The notes: a model not told the origin generated them from the letters alone. A stretch of 41,093 bases of DNA from Candidatus Aenigmatarchaeota archaeon (GCA_016782405.1 JADHYO010000002.1:1-41093); one strand, 5' to 3'; shown: positions 9,454-18,186, counted from the first letter of the stretch. Program-made: numbers and translations.

Positions 9454-9460
9454 TTCGATA

Positions 9461-9491
9461 CCTTAACGGAGAAATCCGTTATCGAGAAACT
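9461..9491 (+). other. 31-nt T-loop 3'-side intron in tRNA-Phe (boundaries +/-2 nt)
   Basis: Lies between TTCGATA and CTCAC; contains hairpin ACGGA-GAAA-TCCGT flanked by TCGATA:TATCGA. Exact splice junction not determined; length 31 nt in all 7-nt-loop solutions. Confidence 0.65.
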
Positions 9492-10240
9492 CTCACCCGT
9501 CCCACTTGTTTTTTAATTATTGATTCTGAGTATAGTTGAACCTTACCTTTAGCGTAAATGTCTCTACATCTTGCCACTTTTAGTAAATGTTTTGGGTTAT
9601 TAAAACCTATCAATTTCATCCATTTTTCTAAATTTCTTTTTCCGTTCAGATCTATTTTATACCCAACATGTTTTTTCCCAGTGCCATCATCAACTATATC
9701 AACATATCTACAAAATGAAAACCCCAAACAATTCAACTCAAATGCAACTTGCTGTATAATGGTTTCACTTTTCAATTTCATGGTTATGGTTGGATAATAT
9801 TTGTATTTTTTATGCCTCTTCTTGAGAGCCAAAGAACCATCGGTATCGTATAAACCCCTAACAAACGGTACTATAAATTTTTTATTTTTTAGTATTATTT
9901 CAGGAATTTTTATATCATTCTTTGGACCTATATTCATTCCCACATCTTTCAGAAAATTAAATAAACCCTTTGATTGGCACCTAACAAAGATAACATTCTG
10001 ATCATTTCTCTGAAAAAGGGTAACATTCATATTGAAGAGTACTTTAAACAATGGAATAATCTTAGACTCAAAGTGAGCTCTATCGTTTATAGAATGACCA
10101 ACAATCTCTATCAACCTTCTTCGTTTATTTTTAGGATCAGTGAAGTCATAAACAGAACCATCACCAATTAAAATCCCTAGAAATTCAGCAAATTCAGGCG
10201 TCATCTTCTTTGGTAATTTCAATTTCATCGCCTTGTTCAT
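9479..10240 (-). CDS. free-standing LAGLIDADG homing endonuclease
   Basis: 253 aa; two dodecapeptide-type motifs FAEFLGILIGDGSV and FVRGLYDTDGSL. 3' end overlaps tRNA-Phe by 26 nt, antisense. Confidence 0.88.
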   Translation of the reverse strand: MNKAMKLKLPKKMTPEFAEFLGILIGDGSVYDFTDPKNKRRRLIEIVGHSINDRAHFESKIIPLFKVLFNMNVTLFQRNDQNVIFVRCQSKGLFNFLKDVGMNIGPKNDIKIPEIILKNKKFIVPFVRGLYDTDGSLALKKRHKKYKYYPTITMKLKSETIIQQVAFELNCLGFSFCRYVDIVDDGTGKKHVGYKIDLNGKRNLEKWMKLIGFNNPKHLLKVARCRDIYAKGKVQLYSESIIKKQVGRVRVSR

Positions 10241-10324
10241 TACGCTTAAATGTGGGGTATATTTTAATTTGAATTTTCATCACCTTATAGATTTCTAAAC
10301 TATATATATTATAGTGCTTTAACC

Positions 10325-10333
10325 TTTATAAAG
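10325..10333 (+). promoter_or_regulatory. candidate archaeal TATA box for the wHTH-endA-rps17e cluster
   Basis: TTTATAAAG about 31 nt upstream of the ATG at 10356. Confidence 0.5.
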
Positions 10334-10355
10334 ATTTCTATGGTATAGTATACAT

Positions 10356-10562
10356 ATGCCCAAGAAAAAGGATTTCCCCCCAGACAGATATCAAGAGGAA
10401 ATACTGAAGATTCTCAAGGAAGAGCCTTTCATGTCCACATCAGAAATCTGCCACAAACTGAATATGGGATACGAAACAGGGCTTAAATACACAAACCAAC
10501 TATTCAATATAAACAGGATAAAACTAAAGAAAGTAGGTAATAGAAGATTTTGGTATTTGTGA
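10356..10562 (+). CDS. small winged-helix DNA-binding protein
   Basis: 68 aa; YQEEILKILKEEPFMSTSEICHKLNMGYETGLKYTNQLFNINRIKLKKVGNRRFWYL reads as a compact wHTH. Confidence 0.6.
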   Translation: MPKKKDFPPDRYQEEILKILKEEPFMSTSEICHKLNMGYETGLKYTNQLFNINRIKLKKVGNRRFWYL

Positions 10563-10566
10563 TACC

Positions 10567-11145
10567 ATGCCAAAGAAAATCCCCGAAAAAGAAGCGAAGG
10601 CAAAGTATGCCAAGGAGAAACCAGCAGCCGCAAGGCTGCTCACCAACAAGGTTTTTGTCCCCAAGAACTTCGATCCTTTACTGGAAAAGAATTATGGCAA
10701 ACATTTGAGAGGTGGCCTAGAGCTCGGTCTTGTTGAAGCCCTCTATTTGCTAGAAAAAGGAAAAATAAACATTTCCAAGGAAGGAAAAAAAGTCACGTTC
10801 CAAAAGCTGTTAGAACATGCCCTGAAAAAAGACAAAAGAATCCACGAGAAGCTGGCGGTATATAGCGACCTCCGCGACCGCGGACTTGTAGTCAAGACAG
10901 GCTTCAAATTCGGTTGCGACTTCCGCGTTTACCAGCGAGGCGTCGGGGTTAAGCGCGGTCCAAAAGCCCCAGGAGAACATACAAAATGGATTGTCTACGC
11001 TGTCCCTGAAGATTACAAATGTTCCTTCCAGGAACTATCCCGTGCCGTTAGATTGGCACATTCAATCCGGGCTAGAATGTTGTGGGCACTTGTTGATAAT
11101 GAGGCTGATGTCACATTCTTCGAAGTGATGCGTCTCAAACCTTAA
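10567..11145 (+). CDS. endA: tRNA-splicing endonuclease subunit
   Basis: 192 aa; KFGCDFRVYQRG, EHTKWIVYAV, SRAVRLAHSIRARMLWALVDNEADVTFFEVMRLKP; EndA C-terminal domain. Confidence 0.88.
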   Translation: MPKKIPEKEAKAKYAKEKPAAARLLTNKVFVPKNFDPLLEKNYGKHLRGGLELGLVEALYLLEKGKINISKEGKKVTFQKLLEHALKKDKRIHEKLAVYSDLRDRGLVVKTGFKFGCDFRVYQRGVGVKRGPKAPGEHTKWIVYAVPEDYKCSFQELSRAVRLAHSIRARMLWALVDNEADVTFFEVMRLKP

Positions 11146-11169
11146 AAAACCTTATGAGAGGAAAACGTT

Positions 11170-11370
11170 ATGGGAAGAATAAAAAGCGTTGCTATCAAGA
11201 CACTGGGAAACGACCTAATAGCCAAACACGGCAAGCGTTTCTCAGATAATTTTGATACAAATAAGAAGGTCCTAAGGGAAGTGAAGCCAATAGAATCAAA
11301 GTATGTTCGCAACGTCCTCGCCGGTTATATTACCAGAAGGGTCCAGATATTGAAGAGAAGGGAAATCTGA
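11170..11370 (+). CDS. rps17e: 30S ribosomal protein S17e
   Basis: MGRIKSVAIKTLGNDLIAKHGKRFSDNFDTNKKVL...KYVRNVLAGYITRRVQ. Confidence 0.9.
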   Translation: MGRIKSVAIKTLGNDLIAKHGKRFSDNFDTNKKVLREVKPIESKYVRNVLAGYITRRVQILKRREI

Positions 11371-11399
11371 TTTTTATTCCTGCACACCAATATAAACAC

Positions 11400-12485
11400 A
11401 TGAACCTTCTTGACATCGCCAAACCCGCCCCCATAATCCAGTGGGATGAGTCAGTATCAAAGGCAGCCTCCAGTATGCAGCGGCAAGGTGTGCAGGATGC
11501 ATTTGTTTTTCAAGGAAAAGAACTGAAAGGAATGCTGAGCGCCGCGGACCTGGTAAAAAGGAATGTCAACAACCCTGACCGCGTCCAGATCTCAGGTCTG
11601 AAAGGTTTAGTTAGGCCAGTCAACACCTTCCCAATGGAAGCAGATGTTGCAGAGCTGCTCCGCTTCCTCCTGCTCCATGACATTACTTCTGTTCCCCTGA
11701 AAAGCGGCAAGAAATACTACATAATACCAAAGCTCAGACTGCTCTCTCTTATAGGCAGGGATATCCTGAAAGGCAAGAAAGCATCTGACGTAATGTTTTT
11801 CCCCTACACTATTTCACCAGAAGACCAGCTCTCAGTGGCGCACTCAATAATGAGGCAATCCAGTGTCCGCAGACTGGTAATACTGAAAAATAGAAGGGCA
11901 GAAGGAATAGTTGAAACCATGGACATTCTCAAAACAGATATTAACAAAAAAAGAATGCGCGCAGGGGAGAAAGTTGGGGAAAAAATTGCGTTAAAGGGAA
12001 TACCCGCATCCTCCCTCATGCAGAAGGTGTTCCTAAAGGTCAGTCCCCAGGAACCCCTGGAGAACGTAGTGAAAAAAATGCTCTCCTCAGGAGCCACCAC
12101 AGTAGTAGTCGAGGACGAGAAGTTCCTCGGGATTATAACCCCTGCCACTATACTGAAGCTTGCTGGCAGGAAGGTAGCCGGCGTCTATGTCAGCATTTCA
12201 GGCCAGCAGAAAGAGGGCCCATTCATCCGGGCTGTAATAGATGAGCAGCTCCGGAACGAAATCAAGAAGCTGGGGAAGTTCATCCCAATCGATTACCTGG
12301 CATTCCATATAGACCGCTACAAAGAAAAGGGGAAGCGGGTGAAGTATTCACTGAAAGCCCGCTTAATAACAGAGAAGGGAATGTTTTTTGCTGATGACCA
12401 CGCCTGGGACATTACCCAGGCAGTGAGTGGGGTTTTGGCAAAACTCGAGAGAGAAGTAATCAAAAGAAAAGAGCGTCACAGGTGA
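11400..12485 (+). CDS. multi-CBS-domain protein
   Basis: Repeated CBS-like units (SSMQRQGVQDAFVF..., HSIMRQSSVRRLVIL..., LSSGATTVVVEDEKFLGIITPATIL). Confidence 0.75.
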   Translation: MNLLDIAKPAPIIQWDESVSKAASSMQRQGVQDAFVFQGKELKGMLSAADLVKRNVNNPDRVQISGLKGLVRPVNTFPMEADVAELLRFLLLHDITSVPLKSGKKYYIIPKLRLLSLIGRDILKGKKASDVMFFPYTISPEDQLSVAHSIMRQSSVRRLVILKNRRAEGIVETMDILKTDINKKRMRAGEKVGEKIALKGIPASSLMQKVFLKVSPQEPLENVVKKMLSSGATTVVVEDEKFLGIITPATILKLAGRKVAGVYVSISGQQKEGPFIRAVIDEQLRNEIKKLGKFIPIDYLAFHIDRYKEKGKRVKYSLKARLITEKGMFFADDHAWDITQAVSGVLAKLEREVIKRKERHR

Positions 12486-12559
12486 CTGGCACACATTTAT
12501 AAAGCCTTGCCCTTATTAACCTTATTAATAAACACAAAAAACCCTGTTGTAATGTTCAG

Positions 12560-13060
12560 GTGATTATGAAAATAAAAGAGCCCTATTCTACTGTGTTATA
12601 TATTGTTCTAGGCGTGTTGCTTGCCTTTGGGATAAACCAAGGCCTGGCCCTAGCACTTTCAACAGACCTCCCCATTGTTGCAGTGGAATCAAAGTCCATG
12701 CTCCCCACATTTGATCAAGGAGACGTCCTCTTCCTCCAGGGTCAGCCATCCTATGAAATCGGTGACATCATCGTATTCACTCCAACACCAGGAGCAACCC
12801 CAGTAGTCCACAGAATAATAATAATCAACCCTGACGGTACCTATCAAACCAAAGGCGATGCCAACAGAAGCCAGCTCCCGTTTGAAAAGGAAATCCACAT
12901 TGAACAAATCCACGGTAAAGTAGTCCTTATAGCCCCTTACCTGGGATGGGTAAAGATAGGAATCACCCAATACATAGTCCCTAACATACTTGCCCTTGCA
13001 GGGATAGTAGTATTTCTATACTTAATGATAATCGGTATTAGAAAAGTGTGGAGGTCATAA
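12560..13060 (+). CDS. type I signal peptidase (ER/Sec11-like)
   Basis: SKSMLPTFDQGDVLF, VVHRIIIINPDGTYQTKGDANRS. Confidence 0.88.
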   Translation: MIMKIKEPYSTVLYIVLGVLLAFGINQGLALALSTDLPIVAVESKSMLPTFDQGDVLFLQGQPSYEIGDIIVFTPTPGATPVVHRIIIINPDGTYQTKGDANRSQLPFEKEIHIEQIHGKVVLIAPYLGWVKIGITQYIVPNILALAGIVVFLYLMIIGIRKVWRS

Positions 13061-13061
13061 A

Positions 13062-13388
13062 ATGGATTTCTGTAAAAAATGCGGCTCACTTATGATCGGG
13101 AAGGAAATAAATAAAAAGACAGTGCTAGTGTGCAGAAGTTGTGGTTTCACACTCAAGAAATACCGCCCACTCAAAATCCAGGAAATTATTACAAAAACCC
13201 CACTGGAAAGCGAAGTTGTTATTATTGAAAAAAACGAAGAATTCCTCCCAACAACCAAGGCAGAGTGCCCAAAGTGCAGAAACAAACAAGCCCTCTGGTG
13301 GCTCCAGCAGACCCGCTCAGCTGATGAAGCACCAACACTCTTCCTCAGGTGCGTAAAATGCCGCCACTCCTGGCGTGAGTATGGTTAA
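13062..13388 (+). CDS. tfs: transcription factor S (TFIIS/RPC10-like)
   Basis: Two zinc ribbons; CPKC..ALWWLQQTRSADEAPTLFLRCVKCRHSWREYG. Confidence 0.92.
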   Translation: MDFCKKCGSLMIGKEINKKTVLVCRSCGFTLKKYRPLKIQEIITKTPLESEVVIIEKNEEFLPTTKAECPKCRNKQALWWLQQTRSADEAPTLFLRCVKCRHSWREYG

Positions 13389-13392
13389 CACA

Positions 13393-14409
13393 TCACAAAA
13401 ATATCAAGAACCCAATCAAGCAAATCAAAATCTCAATTCCTATTAGTCTTATTGTGATACCCTTCTCAGTATACTTCCCCTTCCTAAGGAAGAAATGTGT
13501 AAGCGAGTAAATGTGCTGGTAGCGCGACTTCAATGTTCCGTCCTCCTGAAGAATACCAAGAGAGGAAACCGCAAACCTTCCCCTTAGTTTTAGGAATGCC
13601 TCAATAATCCAGGGAATGTAAATGAAAATCCCAAACTTCTCGGCATTACCGATAATAACAGCAGTGACAAACCCAGCCCCTATAAGATATGTCAAGGAAT
13701 CGCCAGGGAGGATTCTTGCAGGATACCAGTTATATGCCAAGAAAGCCAATAGCGCAGCCGCCAAACCGAAGGAAATAACAGCACCCTCGACACGCCCTGC
13801 AAGGAAGAGATAAATCCCGAGAGAAATACTGGCCACTAGGCCCAGCCCAGCCTCCAGACCATTAAACCCTGCAAGCATGTTATTGACATTGCTAACAACA
13901 ATCACTGCAATAGGTACAAAAACAAGCGGAAACAGAATACCAACATCCACTGCCCCAATAAAAGGAAGAACAAGATCACTCGCACCTGCTGAAATAACCA
14001 TCAATGGGACAGCCCCAGCCAAGGTCATAACAGGTTTCACCCACTGCCTCAGACCAAGGCGATATTCGTTAGTTCCAGTCCTCGCTATTTTTTGAGTTTG
14101 CTTGATGTTGAGATCATCCAGAATCCCCACCAGAGAAATGATAAGTATGGTAGAGGATGCAGCCAACAGTATAGTAAGATTGGCTGGCCCTTTGAGAAGA
14201 AACGTATTCAACGCAATATAAACCATCATCCCAGCCAGAAGCCCAAAAGCCACTGGAAGGCCGCCAGAGCTGGGCAGCAGTGGCTTCCCTTCCTTTTGTT
14301 GGTCAATCCCCACAATGTTTGAGCTCTTCAGGAATTCCATGAACCTTGGAACAACCACAAGCCCAGAGAAAAACGATACCACAAACACCAGTATAATAAC
14401 CTCTATCAT
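13393..14409 (-). CDS. MraY/GPT-family polyprenyl-phosphate GlcNAc-1-P transferase
   Basis: Multi-TM; GILDDL, NNMLAGFNGLEAG, PGDSLTYLIGA motifs. Confidence 0.85.
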   Translation of the reverse strand: MIEVIILVFVVSFFSGLVVVPRFMEFLKSSNIVGIDQQKEGKPLLPSSGGLPVAFGLLAGMMVYIALNTFLLKGPANLTILLAASSTILIISLVGILDDLNIKQTQKIARTGTNEYRLGLRQWVKPVMTLAGAVPLMVISAGASDLVLPFIGAVDVGILFPLVFVPIAVIVVSNVNNMLAGFNGLEAGLGLVASISLGIYLFLAGRVEGAVISFGLAAALLAFLAYNWYPARILPGDSLTYLIGAGFVTAVIIGNAEKFGIFIYIPWIIEAFLKLRGRFAVSSLGILQEDGTLKSRYQHIYSLTHFFLRKGKYTEKGITIRLIGIEILICLIGFLIFL

Positions 14410-14454
14410 ACCAGTATTGTTGCCTATTGTTATTATAAATATTTATCCAATTCG

Positions 14455-15699
14455 CTAGTCGACAATTCGCGGTTTGGGGAGAGGTACAATGAACCTTCCC
14501 TTGAAGCCCTTCGCCCTAATCTTGGGTATGAGCTCATCTGCAATGTGCCAGGAAAAAAGAAGTGCAAAATCAGGTTGGTCCTCATATAACTTGGATTCAT
14601 CTAACACAGGAATAATTGTCCCAGGAATATACTTCCCTATCTTATGTGATCCCTGGATCTCCAAAACACAGTCCACAGTTCCGTCATCAAGCCCAACATA
14701 ATTAATTAGTGTGCTTGCCCTAGAAGGTGCCCCAATACCATACACCTTCTTCCCCTCCTTCTTAATCCCCATTAGAAGCGTTTGCAATTCAAGCTTAGAG
14801 ACAACAACCTTCTCCTTAAATGCCCGAAGATCCTCTATTCCAAGGCGCTCTTCCCCAAGCAGCGTGGAAACGCTCCCCTGAACAGGATACTTCCCCTTCC
14901 GCGCAGCATACACCCTAATAGAACCCCCATGAGTGGGAATTTTCTTTGCATGAATAATTTCCATTCCATGCTTTCCCAGCAGAAAATTAAGACTCTCGAG
15001 AGAATAGTACCTCAAGTGCTCATGATAAATAGTGTCATACTGAAGCGTTTCCACCAGTGAAACCAGGTAGTGTGACTCAGAAATGAAAACCCCATCATCA
15101 GCAAGAATCATCAACACACTCTCAACAATATCATTCACATTCTCAATATGTGCAAACACATTCGTTGCTGTCACCAACTTCGCTTTTCCATGTTCTGAAA
15201 TAATTTTAGATGCAACATCCTTAGTGAAATAATCAAAAATCGTTGGAATCCCCCTATCCACAGCAATCTGTCCAATTTTCTCAGGAGTGACCCCAAGCAC
15301 CTTATGAGAAGTGAAATTGCTTAAAAGGTTCCCGTCATTAGACCCAACATCAACAACCAAATCCTCAGCCTTCAGGGGAATGATTGTCGTGCATTCCTTA
15401 TACAGTTCAGCAAAGTTGTCTCTCAAAATCTTTGTTGTGCTGCTGGTGTAAGGGTATTCAGGAGGAAAAAGAATAGCAGAATCCACAATCAGCCCAAGCT
15501 GGACCAAAGAACAGTTCGGGCAACGCAGCAGTTGCGCGGGGTAGCTTGGCTGCTCCCTGGGTTTCTGACCAATAGCGTGCATCTCATTTACTGGTGGCAA
15601 ATAACCAAGAAACAAGACCGATTCCAGCTGCGTGGAACCGCACACCTGGCATTGCCCCACCACAACACTTGATCCAGTCTTAAATGTTAATTCAGTCAT
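14455..15699 (-). CDS. class I SAM C-methyltransferase with N-terminal zinc-binding domain
   Basis: CQVCGST...CPNCSLVQLG then VVDVGSNDGNLL; C-terminal YGIGAPSRASTLINY. Confidence 0.82.
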   Translation of the reverse strand: MTELTFKTGSSVVVGQCQVCGSTQLESVLFLGYLPPVNEMHAIGQKPREQPSYPAQLLRCPNCSLVQLGLIVDSAILFPPEYPYTSSTTKILRDNFAELYKECTTIIPLKAEDLVVDVGSNDGNLLSNFTSHKVLGVTPEKIGQIAVDRGIPTIFDYFTKDVASKIISEHGKAKLVTATNVFAHIENVNDIVESVLMILADDGVFISESHYLVSLVETLQYDTIYHEHLRYYSLESLNFLLGKHGMEIIHAKKIPTHGGSIRVYAARKGKYPVQGSVSTLLGEERLGIEDLRAFKEKVVVSKLELQTLLMGIKKEGKKVYGIGAPSRASTLINYVGLDDGTVDCVLEIQGSHKIGKYIPGTIIPVLDESKLYEDQPDFALLFSWHIADELIPKIRAKGFKGRFIVPLPKPRIVD

Positions 15700-16654
15700 T
15701 CAGCCCTCCGGCTTTGTCAGCATTATGATCATACCATTCAACAGTTCGAGCCAGCCCTTCCTTTAGAGAGACAGTTGGCTCAAATCCAGTCAACTTCCTA
15801 AGCTTGGTGATGTCAGGACATCTCCTCAATGTCCCCCCCTTGGCAGCAGGCCCTGGAACAATTTCGATTTCCTTCCCGAAACATCTTCCAACCTCCTTGG
15901 CAACCTCCTCCATGCTGATCTCGTCCATTGTCCCAATATGATAAATCCCCAGATGCTCACCCTTTTCCAAAAGCCCGACAAGAGCTTCAACAAAATCATC
16001 AATAAAAATAAACGATCTGGTCTCCTTACCTGTCCCCTGTATCTGAAACTGCTTCCCCTCCAAGCTCCTCATCCTCAGTATAAACTGGGGGATAACATGT
16101 TCCCTTCCCATATCCGGTCCATATACATTATGAGGCCTGAAAATAACAATACGGTCAAAGTGCTTCCGTCCAAAATTAATAGCCATCAACTCGCTGATGA
16201 TCTTCCCACCGCAATAGGAATACCTAGGATTAAGTGGATCAGGAACAGATAACGGAACATCCTCTGGTGTGGGTATAATTGGGGGACTCTGATACACCTC
16301 AGAGCTAGATGCAAGAATAAGCTCCTTCACCCCAGCTTTCATGCACCCGTCAATAACATTCATCATCCCTTTTACACCAACATCCAAAACAAGATCAGGC
16401 TTTGTATAGAAAAACTCAGTACCGTTCACAAAGGCAAGATGAATAACACTATCAACTCCTTTGCATGCCTTCGCAACTGCTTCGGAATTCCTAATATCAC
16501 CTTGCACAACTTCAACCTCAACATCATGCAATCTTTCCTTTGATCCCCTCAAATCATTATCAATAACCCTCACGGAATGACCATCTCTAACCAAACGCTT
16601 CACAAGAGCGCTTCCTATAAACCCAGTTCCCCCAGTTACAAGATATTTAGTCAT
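15692..16654 (-). CDS. NAD-dependent epimerase/dehydratase
   Basis: VTGGTGFIGSALVKRL; SSSEVYQ...YSYCGGK. Confidence 0.85.
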   Translation of the reverse strand: MTKYLVTGGTGFIGSALVKRLVRDGHSVRVIDNDLRGSKERLHDVEVEVVQGDIRNSEAVAKACKGVDSVIHLAFVNGTEFFYTKPDLVLDVGVKGMMNVIDGCMKAGVKELILASSSEVYQSPPIIPTPEDVPLSVPDPLNPRYSYCGGKIISELMAINFGRKHFDRIVIFRPHNVYGPDMGREHVIPQFILRMRSLEGKQFQIQGTGKETRSFIFIDDFVEALVGLLEKGEHLGIYHIGTMDEISMEEVAKEVGRCFGKEIEIVPGPAAKGGTLRRCPDITKLRKLTGFEPTVSLKEGLARTVEWYDHNADKAGGLND

Positions 16655-16691
16655 ACAAAGTCATACCCTTTAATATTTTTAACAGTTTCCC

Positions 16692-17420
16692 CTATTTTCC
16701 ACGCAGTATCTTGATCCCGTGCAAAAACCACTTGAAGTATTCCCATGTCCATGCCCTAAACTTGAATGTTGATGCCCCCCCATACATGCGATTGATAGAT
16801 ATTATAGGAATCTCACCCATCCTCAATCCAACAAGCTGAGCCTTTATACTCATCTCAAAACCAACCAACCACCCCACTGGCCTGGCATCCAGCTCTATCC
16901 TCCCAAACACAGAACGCCTAAACATCTTGAAGCCAACAGTAGAATCAGTCAGCTTCGAGCCAGCAAGATGATAAAAAAGCTTGTTCGCTACGCGAGAAAA
17001 CATTCCCCCAATAAAAGATCCGCCATGAACCCTACCACCATCACTGTACCGCGTACCGCTCACAAAGTCATGCCCCTTATCCATGTGCGATATCATCTTA
17101 CCAATAGAGAAAAGTGGCCCAAAATCATCTGCCACAGTGATAAAAACATATTCCCCTTTAGCCGATTCCACTCCAGCCTTCACAGCGTTCGCAACCCCCC
17201 TCCCAAGTTTATTATGAACACACCTCACTTGTGGATACCCTTTCAACGCCTTCACAACGGGAATGCTGTCATCAACCTCATCATCATGAACAACCAAAAC
17301 CTCATGGGGAACATCAACAATAGCCTTCATCACATTCAATGTCTTTTGTAGCACTTCGCCTTCATTCCGAACAGGCATCAAAATAGTCAGCTTCGTCTTG
17401 CTCATTTCATCCCCTCCCAC
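16692..17420 (-). CDS. glycosyltransferase family 2
   Basis: LTILMPVRNEGEVLQKTL, VADDFGPL, FVSGTRYSDGG. Confidence 0.82.
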   Translation of the reverse strand: MGGDEMSKTKLTILMPVRNEGEVLQKTLNVMKAIVDVPHEVLVVHDDEVDDSIPVVKALKGYPQVRCVHNKLGRGVANAVKAGVESAKGEYVFITVADDFGPLFSIGKMISHMDKGHDFVSGTRYSDGGRVHGGSFIGGMFSRVANKLFYHLAGSKLTDSTVGFKMFRRSVFGRIELDARPVGWLVGFEMSIKAQLVGLRMGEIPIISINRMYGGASTFKFRAWTWEYFKWFLHGIKILRGK

Positions 17421-18127
17421 AGCCTACAATCCATTGAACTATCCCTTGCCAACGGAGCCGGCGACTGGCGCAAAACATCCTCAAATGTGCAAGCTTTTAG
17501 AGAGTGTTTGTGCTCCTTATACACATCAAAATCAGATCTCCTCTCCCCGCCGATATTAACAGTCCCCACAAAATCATTATGAACCATTTTTACAATAGCC
17601 TCCACAATCTGGTGAATTGTGATCTGAGAGGAATATTTATCTGTAGCAGAATCCTCAAATCTTATGTCACTGGGGTCAAAAAAACTAGTCCTAATAACGC
17701 AGTGATTGGTAAGCAATTTCACAGCGCTTTCAGCCCCCAACTTTGTCCAACCATACACATTATAAGGCCTGGTCTCATCCGTTTCCGAATAGTTGCCCCT
17801 TGTCCCAGGATACACCCCATCTGTTGAAATGTGAACAAACCTTGCCTCAGTACCAAGAACACCCATCACAAGATTTCCAGTCCCCATCACATTTGTCCTA
17901 AAGGCATTCCCAGGATCAGCCTCACACTCACCCATCCGCGCCAATGCAGCACAATGAACAATAGCATCAAACTCGTGTTCAGATAAGAACGACTTAACAC
18001 TTTCTGGTTTTGTGATATCCATCTCATCCCTTTTCGGGGCAACCAATCCTGGCAAGCCGCCTGAAGAAATTATAGCCTTTCCAAGCTTTCCAGTCCCACC
18101 AGTCAATAATATGCTCATTCCACTCAC
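17402..18127 (-). CDS. SDR-type sugar nucleotide reductase (RmlD-like)
   Basis: SILLTGGTGKLGKAI, HISTDGVYPG, YNVYGWTKLGAE. Confidence 0.8.
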   Translation of the reverse strand: MSGMSILLTGGTGKLGKAIISSGGLPGLVAPKRDEMDITKPESVKSFLSEHEFDAIVHCAALARMGECEADPGNAFRTNVMGTGNLVMGVLGTEARFVHISTDGVYPGTRGNYSETDETRPYNVYGWTKLGAESAVKLLTNHCVIRTSFFDPSDIRFEDSATDKYSSQITIHQIVEAIVKMVHNDFVGTVNIGGERRSDFDVYKEHKHSLKACTFEDVLRQSPAPLARDSSMDCRLWEGMK

Positions 18128-18186
18128 TCTCTGTGCTTATCTTCAAAAAATGATTATAAAATATAAAAAGCAGTTGGTAGCAAGCA

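Larger units (their letters stand above)
9358..9504 (+). tRNA. tRNA-Phe(GAA), split by three insertions
   Basis: Acceptor GGGGCGG (9358-9364)/CCGTCCC (9497-9503), discriminator A; D-arm GCTC-AATGGGA-GAGC; anticodon stem CCAGA/TCTGG; T-stem GTGAG (9420-9424)/CTCAC (9492-9496). Removing 15+29+31 nt leaves a 72-nt canonical tRNA. Confidence 0.82.

Noticed and set aside
9425-9491. A single large T-arm intron instead of two
   Set aside because: Would remove the TTCGA T-loop sequence and leave an AGAAACT-type loop; the micro-exon TTCGA and the perfect BHB before it favour two introns.
9358-9504. Permuted or trans-split tRNA interpretation of the tRNA-Phe locus
   Set aside because: All tRNA segments occur in linear 5'-to-3' order at one locus, so ordinary multi-intron splicing explains it.
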